64,000 nucleotides of DNA, from NCBI GenBank assembly GCA_963668585.1, contig OY764869.1, positions 3,472,001 to 3,536,000 of the forward strand. The letters are read 5' to 3'. Positions within the stretch are counted from its first letter, which is position 1. Each line of letters begins with the position of its first letter. Made by a program: the position numbers and the translations under genes. Positions 8,417 through 16,287 of the stretch are shown piece after piece. Source of the DNA: Bin87 sp963668585 (GTDB taxonomy: Bacteria; Chloroflexota; Dehalococcoidia; Lucifugimonadales; UBA3495). The notes beneath the pieces were generated by a model that had not been told where the DNA came from, searched no databases, and saw nothing but the letters and a program-made list of their open reading frames with translations.

Positions 8417-9864
8417 GCCAGTTGGTATTCCCGGGATGCAACGATAAGTTGCAGCATTTCGGTGACTCGCTGCTCGGCGCAGGAGACGGTATCGGAACGG
8501 TCGAATCGCACCTCGCCCCACGGCGTTGCCAGGGCGACGAGGCTGTTCAACGTGGCTTCGGATACCTCCAACATTCCCACCGCGTCGAGACAGGCCCGGG
8601 CCAGTTGTGCGGGGTCAAGCACGTCTCCGGCCGATTTCACCCGGTCGATTACGGACCGAACCCCGGGCCGCGACGTATCGCGCATTTCCGCGCCGGCGGC
8701 GTTGATCCGCTCCACAAGGTTGCCGGTGTCGATCCACTCCATGCCGGTGTGCCACCCTTCCACGGTGGGAGGGTTCAGAATTTCCTGTCCCATGAAGTTG
8801 ACGTCCATGGCCAGGTTAACGATGGTCCATTCAGGTGAGCGGTGGCTACCGGCGAGTCGGGCGGTGCCACCCACCAATTCGGCAGGACTCTTCACCCGCG
8901 CCAGTCGGGCCGACCGGTCCGAGAAAAAGTCGGACATGAACATGGAACGCATCACGGCCCTGATGTCGCCCTGGGTGCGAGTGAACTCATCGGCGAGAGT
9001 GCCGATTGCCTCCTCGTCGGGGCGGTCCGAAACGAAGAACCCGTAGAGTTTGCCGGCTATGTAGTGGGCGGTGGCGGGCTGCTGGATGATTATGTCAATG
9101 ATTTCCTGGCCATCGAAGTCGCCGGTGTGCCCCAGGAAAGTTTTCTCGGTGTCATCGTGGTCGTCGTCGCGGTAACGGAACTGCCAGTCGATGCGGCCAT
9201 AGGGCCAGAAGGAGTCGCGGCTGGCGCGGATGCTCATGTACTCGGTGTTCTCGATGGTCCACCCGGTGAAGGAACGGGCCGCGGCCTTCACGTCGTCCTC
9301 GGTGTAGTTGCCGATGCCCATTGAGAACAGTTCCAGCAACTCGCGCCCATAGTTCTCGTTGGGAGCGTCCCTGTGGTTGTCCTTGTTGTCCAGCCAGAAG
9401 ATCATGGCCGGGTCGCGGGACAATTCCAGGAGGATATCCGCAAACTTGCCGAGGCCGTTGCGCCGGAACGTGTGGGTCTGGTTGACGACCGCCTTGGCGT
9501 GGTTGAGCTTGCCGTAAGCGGTGGCAAACAGGCCGTGCCAGAAGAGGGCCATTTTCTCTTCCAGAGGCCGCCGGGTGTTGATGATCCGGTAGAGCCAGTA
9601 ACCCTGGCTGCTTTCCAGAAGCATCAGGCTGTTCTGGTCAACGTGGTACCGGCGGATGAGGTCCTCGATTTCCAGATCGGGCTGCAACTCCGGATGCAGC
9701 AACTCCTCGACGGTTGCCTCGTAACCCCGTTCGACGGCCCGCTGGATTTCGGAGCGGGTGGCGCCGAACCCCGAACGCCGGAGCAGGTGGGCGATTCGGG
9801 CCGTTTCAGGATCTGAAAGTACCAGCGTGTTCGTTCCGGGTTGAGTATCCTGGGTCATGGTCAT
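8413..9864 (-). CDS. DUF1800 family protein
   Basis: The 483-residue protein carries the DUF1800 signature: HLLRRSGFGAT near residue 27, EEKMALFWHGLFATAYGK near 100, and the most conserved block NENYGRELLELFSMGIGNYT followed by AARSFTGW near 170-200. The function of the family is unknown. DUF1800 genes are commonly found next to DUF1501 genes; here no DUF1501 gene is present and an NHL propeller is coupled instead. No signal peptide is seen, so it may be cytoplasmic or use another route. The ATG at 9864 is preceded by AGGAAAA. Confidence 0.88.
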   Translation of the reverse strand: MTMTQDTQPGTNTLVLSDPETARIAHLLRRSGFGATRSEIQRAVERGYEATVEELLHPELQPDLEIEDLIRRYHVDQNSLMLLESSQGYWLYRIINTRRPLEEKMALFWHGLFATAYGKLNHAKAVVNQTHTFRRNGLGKFADILLELSRDPAMIFWLDNKDNHRDAPNENYGRELLELFSMGIGNYTEDDVKAAARSFTGWTIENTEYMSIRASRDSFWPYGRIDWQFRYRDDDHDDTEKTFLGHTGDFDGQEIIDIIIQQPATAHYIAGKLYGFFVSDRPDEEAIGTLADEFTRTQGDIRAVMRSMFMSDFFSDRSARLARVKSPAELVGGTARLAGSHRSPEWTIVNLAMDVNFMGQEILNPPTVEGWHTGMEWIDTGNLVERINAAGAEMRDTSRPGVRSVIDRVKSAGDVLDPAQLARACLDAVGMLEVSEATLNSLVALATPWGEVRFDRSDTVSCAEQRVTEMLQLIVASREYQLA

Positions 9865-9916
9865 GATGTTTTCCTGAACATTGATGCTCGCGACTGGTGA
9901 AGCCCGGTGGTGATGG

Positions 9917-11218
9917 CTACATCAGGTTCCAGCGAGGGTTGGCGTCCACCAGTTCTCGGAGGTAGTCGACGAGCCAGGGGCGGACTTCCTCGGCCATGTA
10001 GAAGGTCGGCGCGATCAGTTCCGACTCATCGGAGATGATGCCTTCCTCGATGCAACGGGTGGCAACATCGGTGCCGGGCATCACGCTCACACCGACGCGG
10101 AGGTTGGCGAGGGACGGCGTGAGACCACGGAGGAACTCTAGCTTGTTTTCCACCGATTCGCGGGTTTCGCCGGGTTCGCCAAACTGTTGCGATATGGTGT
10201 AGTGGAGGTCGCCGGCTTCGCACAGGTTGGTGGTCTCTTTCAGGGATGCGTAGCGCGAGGTGTCGTTGTCGCCCTCGTGGGGGTCGCCGCCGCGCGTGCC
10301 GCCCATCATCACCAGTCCACAACCGGCCTGCTTCATCATTCCGATGAGCTCGGCGTCGCACGCATAGGGCGCCAGGCAGGTGTTCCAGCGCACTTTGACC
10401 TCGGCTTCCATCAGTGCATTGCACAGTTCCTTGGCGTGTTCCAGGGGCACATTGAAGCAGTTATCCACGAAGAAGATTTTCTTCAACCCGTACCGTTCGG
10501 TGACTTCAGATACTTCCTCAACCACCTCATCGATGGGTCGTATAACACGCCAAGCGCCCTCCGGCGTGCGGATGTCGTCAGCTGACGTGGGGTAATAGAA
10601 GCCACCCAACTTGGTGAGGACGCTGACGCCGAATCCGGCCTTGGCGTACCTGGGCATATCAAGGTCGTCTAGGCTCGGGCGGCTGCCGAAGTCGGAGGAG
10701 CACCGCATGCCGTTGTACACCAACTCACCGTTTTCGCGATACAGCAGTCCTGTCATGCCACGATGGTCAGGTTCGCCGATCTCGATGCGACTGGCGAGGT
10801 CGGCGAAACTCTCGCCGGCATCCCCGGCCAGGCCGAAATCGGGTTGAACGAAATCGAAGACCTGGGTGGGCATGATGCTGAACGCCGGGCCACCGCACAC
10901 GATGGTTGCACCTGAAATGGAGCGAATCCGTTCGATAACGCTCCTGGTGATGGGCAGTTGCCACTGGGGGTCAACGTAGCTGTGGTTGCTGAGGTTGCGT
11001 ATGGAGATGCCGACCAGTTCAGGATTGAAGTCGCGCACGGTCTGCTCGACCTCGTCCAGGTAGTTTTCGCTGGCGAACATGAGGTCAACCAACTTGACCT
11101 CATGGCGGGAGCGGTCCAGATGGCCGGCAACGTAGGCCAACCCGATTGGAATCGGCTGAGCGCGCATACGGCTCATGACGCGGTTGTGACGGTTGGTGGC
11201 AATCAGCAGGATTCGCAT
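9917..11218 (-). CDS. B12-binding/radical-SAM-like protein lacking the FeS cysteine motif
   Basis: Started at the ATG at 11218 (after a GAGGGGGA site), the protein has 433 residues. Residues of about 1-150 form a cobalamin-binding-like Rossmann domain (PIGLAYVAGHLDRSRHEVKLVD, then ELVGISIRN and IVCGGPAFSIMP). The rest follows a radical-SAM TIM barrel, with the FVDNCFNVPLEHAKELC and GCGLVMMGG strands and a QFGEPGETRESV segment. Where the CX3CX2C motif should bind the [4Fe-4S] cluster (about residue 205-215), the sequence reads TKLGGFYYPTSADD, with no cysteine. It may therefore be a non-catalytic or repurposed homologue. The adjacent DUF1800 gene lies 52 bases downstream. Confidence 0.75.
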   Translation of the reverse strand: MRILLIATNRHNRVMSRMRAQPIPIGLAYVAGHLDRSRHEVKLVDLMFASENYLDEVEQTVRDFNPELVGISIRNLSNHSYVDPQWQLPITRSVIERIRSISGATIVCGGPAFSIMPTQVFDFVQPDFGLAGDAGESFADLASRIEIGEPDHRGMTGLLYRENGELVYNGMRCSSDFGSRPSLDDLDMPRYAKAGFGVSVLTKLGGFYYPTSADDIRTPEGAWRVIRPIDEVVEEVSEVTERYGLKKIFFVDNCFNVPLEHAKELCNALMEAEVKVRWNTCLAPYACDAELIGMMKQAGCGLVMMGGTRGGDPHEGDNDTSRYASLKETTNLCEAGDLHYTISQQFGEPGETRESVENKLEFLRGLTPSLANLRVGVSVMPGTDVATRCIEEGIISDESELIAPTFYMAEEVRPWLVDYLRELVDANPRWNLM

Positions 11219-11292
11219 CGGAAGTTCCCCCTCGGAGCGGCAGGTACGACACCCATATTCGCCCCGATTGTACACCAAGCCGTACGAATAGA

Positions 11293-12453
11293 CTACGCAC
11301 CGCCAGGAGCGTCTCCGGGGCCGTTGGGTTCGTGCGGCAGTTGGTCGCCTGGGGACACGTTTTCCAACTGCGCCAATCCGGCGATTGCCCATTCGCGGCG
11401 CGTGTAGGTAAGGACCCGATAGGCAGCGGCGGTCAGGGGCGCGGCCAGCAAGGCGCCGAGGAACCCCAGGAATAGCCCGAATATCGCCAACGCCAGTATG
11501 ACCGCCAACGGGTGCAATCCCAACGCCTGGCCCTGCAGCCTTGGCACGATCAACGTGTTCTGCAAGATTTGCACGATGAGATACACGGCGATGAGAAATG
11601 GCAACTTGGTGAAGTCCACCAGGGCGACAACCAAACCGGCCACGACGATGAACACGGTGGCCCCGACAATTGGCACCAGTTCGGCAAGCCCGGCCAACAA
11701 CCCCAGCGGAAGAGCCAACGGCACTCCCATCAGCCACAGCGCCAACCAGACCACGATGCCAACCACCAAACCCAACAGCAGTTGCATCCTGATGTACGCG
11801 CCGATGGACTCGCCGGCGAGACGGGAAATTTCGGCCAGGTCTTCGCGCAACGGCCCGGGCAGAAGTCGTTTCGCCCCGCGGCCCAAGGTCGAGGGTTGGT
11901 ACAGAAGATAAAACAGGATGATTGGAGAGGCGGCCAGGCCGACAACCTGCGCGATGCCGCTCTGGGCCACGCGAGACACTCGCTGCAGAGCGGCGATGCC
12001 AGCGTTGAACAGGGCCGACCGCAGTTCAATGAGCCTGGGATCAACGATTTCCTGGATGTTCGACGGGACGCGACCACGATAGACGCTCTGCAATTCCTCC
12101 CACACCATCCTACCCTCAGCGAGGATGCCGGGGGCGCGTTCGGCGAGGGTTATCGAACCGTCCACGAGGCGGAAGATGCCCAAAGCCACGAGGACCAGCA
12201 CGGCAAGGATCACGACCGCCGTGGCCAAACCCGCGGCGGCGGCGCGAGCAGGGTTCGGCCATCGCCGGCCCCAGGGGGTGCGATCGGAAAGTCTCACCAG
12301 CGGCATCAACAGGTAGGCGACCACACCGCTGAGCAGGAATGGCAGGAGGGTTCCGAGCAGTTGCCAGGCGACGACCAGCGCCCCGATTGCCAGGATCACC
12401 GACAGCGCCAGACGCAGGCGGCGGCGGGAAACAGGTGATAGATCAGGCATCAT
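11293..12453 (-). CDS. AI-2E family (PerM-like) membrane transporter
   Basis: The 386-residue protein has the layout of the AI-2E exporter family: two N-terminal spans (about 15-60), another near 75-95, a soluble middle region (about 100-160), and a cluster of spans from about 165 to 350, including GLVVGIVVWLALWLMGVPLA and the conserved ALAIFGLFLGFLGALLAAPL. Members export small molecules or act as Na+/H+ antiporters. The ATG codons at 12453 and 12450 are both possible, and no clear ribosome site decides between them. It is the first gene of the minus-strand run that ends with the NHL gene. Confidence 0.85.
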   Translation of the reverse strand: MMPDLSPVSRRRLRLALSVILAIGALVVAWQLLGTLLPFLLSGVVAYLLMPLVRLSDRTPWGRRWPNPARAAAAGLATAVVILAVLVLVALGIFRLVDGSITLAERAPGILAEGRMVWEELQSVYRGRVPSNIQEIVDPRLIELRSALFNAGIAALQRVSRVAQSGIAQVVGLAASPIILFYLLYQPSTLGRGAKRLLPGPLREDLAEISRLAGESIGAYIRMQLLLGLVVGIVVWLALWLMGVPLALPLGLLAGLAELVPIVGATVFIVVAGLVVALVDFTKLPFLIAVYLIVQILQNTLIVPRLQGQALGLHPLAVILALAIFGLFLGFLGALLAAPLTAAAYRVLTYTRREWAIAGLAQLENVSPGDQLPHEPNGPGDAPGGA

Positions 12454-12535
12454 CGTTATTCTGGGTGAACGAATGACCCGGGGCCAAACGAAGGTCTGCT
12501 TAACAAAGGCCGATGCCTATGCTAACCTGCTAATC

Positions 12536-13153
12536 ATGATGAGCATAGTACGATATTTCAACAAAAAATCTCCATTGATAACTGGCGCTGGATCGATTGC
12601 ATCAGTTCTCCTCCTGCTTATCGTCGTATTCGCGGTGTCTTGTGGCTCTGATGCTCAGGATCCGAACGGTTCCGGGACCGCAGCAGAGTCTGCCGGCAGC
12701 GGCACCACCGTCGAGACCGTTTATGATTTCCCGATCAACTTTTACCAGGGCCAGGGGATCGTAGGCGGCGAAACCGTTCCGCTTTCGGAGTTGCGCGGGC
12801 AGCCGATTGTGCTGAATTTCTGGGCGGGTTTGTGCCCGCCCTGCCGAGCGGAAATGCCCGAGTTCCAGCACTTCGCTGATGAATACTCGGGTCGGGCGCT
12901 GGTGGTCGGTGTGGATTTGGGACAATTTTTCAGCCTTGGCAACCAGGAAGACGCCATCGAGTTGCTCAACGAACTGTCGGTCACGTACCCGGCCGGGTTC
13001 ACGGATGACGCGGCTGTCGTCAGAGAGTTGGCAGTGTTGGCATTGCCGGCCACACTCTTCATCAACGACGACGGCAGCCTACATCGCAAGTGGCAAGGCA
13101 TATTGAACGGGGATAAACTGGCGGAGATTACCGACGAAATGCTGGCGCAGTAG
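12536..13153 (+). CDS. TlpA/ResA-like thioredoxin lipoprotein
   Basis: A thioredoxin fold follows an N-terminal membrane segment. The active site CPPC lies in FWAGLCPPCRAEMPEF, and the cis-proline region is VLALPATLFINDDG. The hydrophobic stretch ASVLLLLIVVFAVSC ends at a cysteine that could be lipidated, so the protein is probably anchored outside the membrane. Such proteins reduce disulfides during cytochrome c maturation or protect exported proteins. The frame opens at 12473, but the tandem ATGs at 12536/12539 give a normal signal sequence; no strong ribosome site decides. Confidence 0.82.
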   Translation: MMSIVRYFNKKSPLITGAGSIASVLLLLIVVFAVSCGSDAQDPNGSGTAAESAGSGTTVETVYDFPINFYQGQGIVGGETVPLSELRGQPIVLNFWAGLCPPCRAEMPEFQHFADEYSGRALVVGVDLGQFFSLGNQEDAIELLNELSVTYPAGFTDDAAVVRELAVLALPATLFINDDGSLHRKWQGILNGDKLAEITDEMLAQ

Positions 13154-13174
13154 CGTCAAGCGGGGGATTTGAGG

Positions 13175-14128
13175 ATGCCTGAAGAGACAATCACTTTCGG
13201 ATGCAATCTCACCGTGGATGGCTATTGGGACATCGGGGAGTTTGCGCGCCGGGCCGAGGATCTGGGCTTTGATCGCGTGACGGTGGGAGAACACATCATG
13301 GACGGCAACCCGCCACGGCCTACTATGATGGGGATACCGGCCATGGCGGCCGCCGCCGGAGCAACCACGCGCATCCGTGTGCTCACCGGAATCGTGATTG
13401 CGCCCCTCTATCACCCGGTCATGCTGGCGAAGATGGTGTCCATCCTGGACCAGATTTCCGACGGGCGGCTGGACTTCGGCATCGGCATCAGCGGCCAACG
13501 GGATACCCAGGCTGAATTCGACGCCCTTGAAATTCCAGTAAATACGCGAGGCCGTCGCACTGACGAAATCCTGCGCGTGATGAAGGAATTATGGACCAGG
13601 GAAGGAGTTTCTCACAACGGAAGGTTCTTCAAATTCGACGATGTCACCCTTCTGCCGAAACCCCTGCAACAACCCTATCCGCCCATCTGGGTGGCGGGAC
13701 GCAGCGAGGCCGCGATACGCCGGGCCGCAGTGGCCGGCGACGGTTGGTATCCCTACCTGTTCACACTGAACCGGATCCGGCGCACCAACGAAAGCGTACG
13801 GGAGATGGCGGAACATTCCGGCCGGGACCTCGACGGCTTCCACTGGGGCTTGAACCAACCGACCGCCATTGACGACGATCCGGACCGCGCGTTGGAAACC
13901 GCAGTGGCCCATGTTGGGCAGCGGTACGTCACGCCGGATCGCAGCGCCGAAGACATCGCCCGCGCGCTGTGCGTCACCGGCAATGCGGAAGATTGCGTTG
14001 GGGCCATCCACGAACGCATCGATGCCGGTGTCAGGGATTTCGTGTTCGGTTTTCTTGCCGGTGAACCGGAGGACTATTTCCGCCAGATGGAGATGTTTTC
14101 CAGGCGTGTTTTGACCCAGTTCAAGTGA
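13175..14128 (+). CDS. LLM-class flavin/F420-dependent oxidoreductase
   Basis: The 317-residue luciferase-like TIM barrel starts at the ATG at 13175, about 9 bases after GGGGGAT; an in-frame TTG lies 6 bases earlier. Characteristic segments are FARRAEDLGFDRVTVGEHI, VLTGIVIAPLYHPVMLAKMV (flavin pocket) and DQISDGRLDFGIGISGQ, then PPIWVAGRSEAAIRRAA. It probably uses reduced FMN or F420 to oxidise or reduce a small organic compound. It lies 21 bases after the thioredoxin gene and is one of four LLM proteins in the window. The substrate is unknown. Confidence 0.88.
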   Translation: MPEETITFGCNLTVDGYWDIGEFARRAEDLGFDRVTVGEHIMDGNPPRPTMMGIPAMAAAAGATTRIRVLTGIVIAPLYHPVMLAKMVSILDQISDGRLDFGIGISGQRDTQAEFDALEIPVNTRGRRTDEILRVMKELWTREGVSHNGRFFKFDDVTLLPKPLQQPYPPIWVAGRSEAAIRRAAVAGDGWYPYLFTLNRIRRTNESVREMAEHSGRDLDGFHWGLNQPTAIDDDPDRALETAVAHVGQRYVTPDRSAEDIARALCVTGNAEDCVGAIHERIDAGVRDFVFGFLAGEPEDYFRQMEMFSRRVLTQFK

Positions 14129-14153
14129 CGATTGAACCGCCGGTGCGGTTATA

Positions 14154-14633
14154 ATGCTCCCAGACTGGAAGACGGTGATCGTCGCGCTATGGGCGCCGGC
14201 GTTGGCGGGTACAGTGGCGGCAGCGGTTACCTGGCTGGTGTGGTATTTCACAGCGGCACCCTGCGCTTCGGAACACATAAGCCAAATGGCCTGTGAGCCT
14301 GGAGCGCCAGCCAACTACATATCACCCGGGGTGCTGCATCATTGCGTCATCCACGCCAGCATCGCGATCACCATCATCGGAGGTTCTGACCTGATGCTTT
14401 TCCTGCGCGAACGCCACCGCAACAACCAGATGATGGATATCATGAAGTCCGCGCTTGAGGAAGCAGCGGAGGGGCGGCGTGTGGCCGAAGAGCGCGCAGC
14501 CGAGGAACGCCGTTGGGCCGAGGAGCGGGCGGCCGAGGAACGCAGGAATGCGGCCGCCGAACGCCAGGCTTTTCTCGACGCTCTGAACAAACTCACCGAA
14601 GCGATCGTCCAAAATGGCCAGGCGCAACGGTAA
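14154..14633 (+). CDS. Small membrane protein with charged coiled-coil tail
   Basis: This unrecognised 159-residue protein has two hydrophobic segments (about 8-33 and 60-82) followed by a long Ala/Glu/Arg helix (about 100-145) with repeated AEERAAEERR units, and a short C-terminal helix. The repeated tail is visible in DNA as imperfect repeats of GCCGAGGAACGC. The start lacks a clear ribosome site. It sits between two LLM oxidoreductase genes on the same strand. The layout suggests a membrane-anchored coiled coil, perhaps a scaffold. That it is a real gene is inferred from uninterrupted frame and spacing. Confidence 0.55.
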   Translation: MLPDWKTVIVALWAPALAGTVAAAVTWLVWYFTAAPCASEHISQMACEPGAPANYISPGVLHHCVIHASIAITIIGGSDLMLFLRERHRNNQMMDIMKSALEEAAEGRRVAEERAAEERRWAEERAAEERRNAAAERQAFLDALNKLTEAIVQNGQAQR

Positions 14634-14666
14634 GACGGTTGCGCCGGAACCAGCAAGGATTCATAC

Positions 14667-15677
14667 ATGAAGTTCGGCATTTACAGTTCCATAGCCGATC
14701 CACCGGCCGGTGAAAATCTGGCGCTGCGGATTGACGAGGTGGTGGCCGAAGCGAAAATGGCGGAATCTGTGGGTTTCGATTCCTGCTTCTTCGGCGAGCA
14801 TCACCAGGACAAGGACGGTTTTCTGCCCTCTCCGCTGATCGTGTCGGCGGCGGTGGCAGCGCAGACTACGACGCTGAACCTGGGCACATCGGTTATCCTG
14901 CTGCCGTTGCACCACCCGGTCAAAATGGCGGAGGATGTAATCACGCTGGACATCGTGTCACGGGGCCGTTTCATCCTGGGGGTTGGTTTGGGCTATCAAC
15001 CCGTGGACTTCCGGACGTTCGATATTCCCATTGGGCAGAGAGTCAGCCGATTCGAGGAAGAGATCGAGATAATCCGCCAGTGTTGGAGTGGTGAGCGGTT
15101 TGATTTCTCCGGTGAACACTTCAATCTGGAAGACATCACCATCCGGCCGAACCCGTACTCCGACCCCTCGCCGCCACTGTGGATTGGAGCCAGCAGGATC
15201 CCGGGCGCGCGGCGCGCCGGACGCATCGCGGACGGTTTTGTGGCCGGCCCCAGCACCGATCTGGAAAGCACCATCGCACTGACCAGGGCGTACCAGCAGG
15301 CCGCCGAAAACGCCGGACGAGAGCAGGTGACCTGCCTCATGCGGGATGCGTGGGTTGCGCCGACTCGAGCGGAAGCAGAACGAGTCTATGGGCCTGAGGT
15401 CATCGACGCCTACAAGTACTACTGGCGAAACGGCCTGAACGAGTTCCGGCGATACAACGAAGAATCTCAGATCAACATCGACAATCTCGGCCCCGACCGC
15501 GTGATCCTGGGAGACCCCCAGGAAGTGGTGGACGATTTCCAACGCTGGAGCGAGGCGACGGGCGCCGACTACTTCCTGCTCCGACTGCGCCACGCGCATT
15601 CCGGCGGCCCGCCGCACGAGCGCATCATGGAAGCGATCCAGATGTTTGGCGAGGAAGTAATTCCAAACTGCCAATAA
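14667..15677 (+). CDS. LLM-class flavin-dependent oxidoreductase
   Basis: The 336-residue protein is a luciferase-like monooxygenase with the family's N-terminal MKFGIYSSIA strand, FDSCFFGEHHQDKDGFLPSP, the flavin-contacting LNLGTSVILLPLHHPVKMAE and the RFILGVGLGYQPVDF segment. The insert DRVILGDPQEVVDDFQRW is typical of the family C-terminus. A GCAAGGA site precedes the ATG. The CMD gene at 15717 follows after 39 bases; an LLM enzyme paired with a CMD protein suggests successive steps on one substrate, though this is inference. Confidence 0.88.
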   Translation: MKFGIYSSIADPPAGENLALRIDEVVAEAKMAESVGFDSCFFGEHHQDKDGFLPSPLIVSAAVAAQTTTLNLGTSVILLPLHHPVKMAEDVITLDIVSRGRFILGVGLGYQPVDFRTFDIPIGQRVSRFEEEIEIIRQCWSGERFDFSGEHFNLEDITIRPNPYSDPSPPLWIGASRIPGARRAGRIADGFVAGPSTDLESTIALTRAYQQAAENAGREQVTCLMRDAWVAPTRAEAERVYGPEVIDAYKYYWRNGLNEFRRYNEESQINIDNLGPDRVILGDPQEVVDDFQRWSEATGADYFLLRLRHAHSGGPPHERIMEAIQMFGEEVIPNCQ

Positions 15678-15716
15678 TCAACAGGTACGATCACAGCCAA
15701 CCCAGGAGGACACGCC

Positions 15717-16277
15717 ATGCCCAGATTCCCCACCGCAAGCCGGGATTCCATTCCCCAGGAACAGGCCGCCGCCTTCGATGCGATAGTGTCCTTGCGCAAC
15801 GGCGTCGTTCCCGAAATGGGGCCGGTTGCCGTCCAGCTTCACGTGCCGGAAATCGCCCAGCGCGGCGAGGTGCTGCGAGATTATCTCCGCGACGGCGGTT
15901 CCTCGCTACCCAGGAACATCCAGGAGTTGGCGATGCTGACCACGGCGCGGGAGATGGACTGCCAGTTCATCTGGCACGCCCACGCCGCGGCAGGACGCCG
16001 AGAGGGCCTCAGCGACGCGCTGGTTGACAACCTTCGGGACAAGAAAGACCTGCCAGATCTGTCGGCAGCGGAATCCGCCGTGATCAACTACGGCCGGGAG
16101 TTCTTCCGGACGCGGCGGGTATCACAGACCACCTTCGACGCGGCGCTTGGAGAGTTCGGAGAGCGCGGCCTGATTGAATTGACGAATCTGATGGGCTACT
16201 ACTCGGTGCTGGCGTTCAACATCAACGCTTTTGAGCAACTGCCGCCGGCCTCGGACGAACCGTTTCTTCCCGTTTAG
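15717..16277 (+). CDS. Carboxymuconolactone decarboxylase (CMD) family protein
   Basis: This 186-residue protein is a clear paralogue of the CMD protein at 6771-7337: both start with MxRxPxASRxx, share AREMDCQxIWxAHAA and SAVINxGRE, and end near N-AFExxLP. It also has one cysteine in the AREMDCQ motif rather than CxxC. A strong AGGAGG precedes the ATG. It lies between an LLM oxidoreductase and the PD-(D/E)XK-like gene, whose GTG start is only 11 bases beyond its stop. A role in ring-cleavage-type catabolism or peroxide chemistry is possible but unproven. Confidence 0.83.
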   Translation: MPRFPTASRDSIPQEQAAAFDAIVSLRNGVVPEMGPVAVQLHVPEIAQRGEVLRDYLRDGGSSLPRNIQELAMLTTAREMDCQFIWHAHAAAGRREGLSDALVDNLRDKKDLPDLSAAESAVINYGREFFRTRRVSQTTFDAALGEFGERGLIELTNLMGYYSVLAFNINAFEQLPPASDEPFLPV

Positions 16278-16287
16278 GGGCGATCTC

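Noticed and set aside
11219..11737. N-terminal extension of the radical-SAM-like frame up to 11737
   Set aside because: It would overlap the AI-2E exporter gene and lacks a ribosome site; the ATG at 11218 has a good one and begins the cobalamin-type domain.
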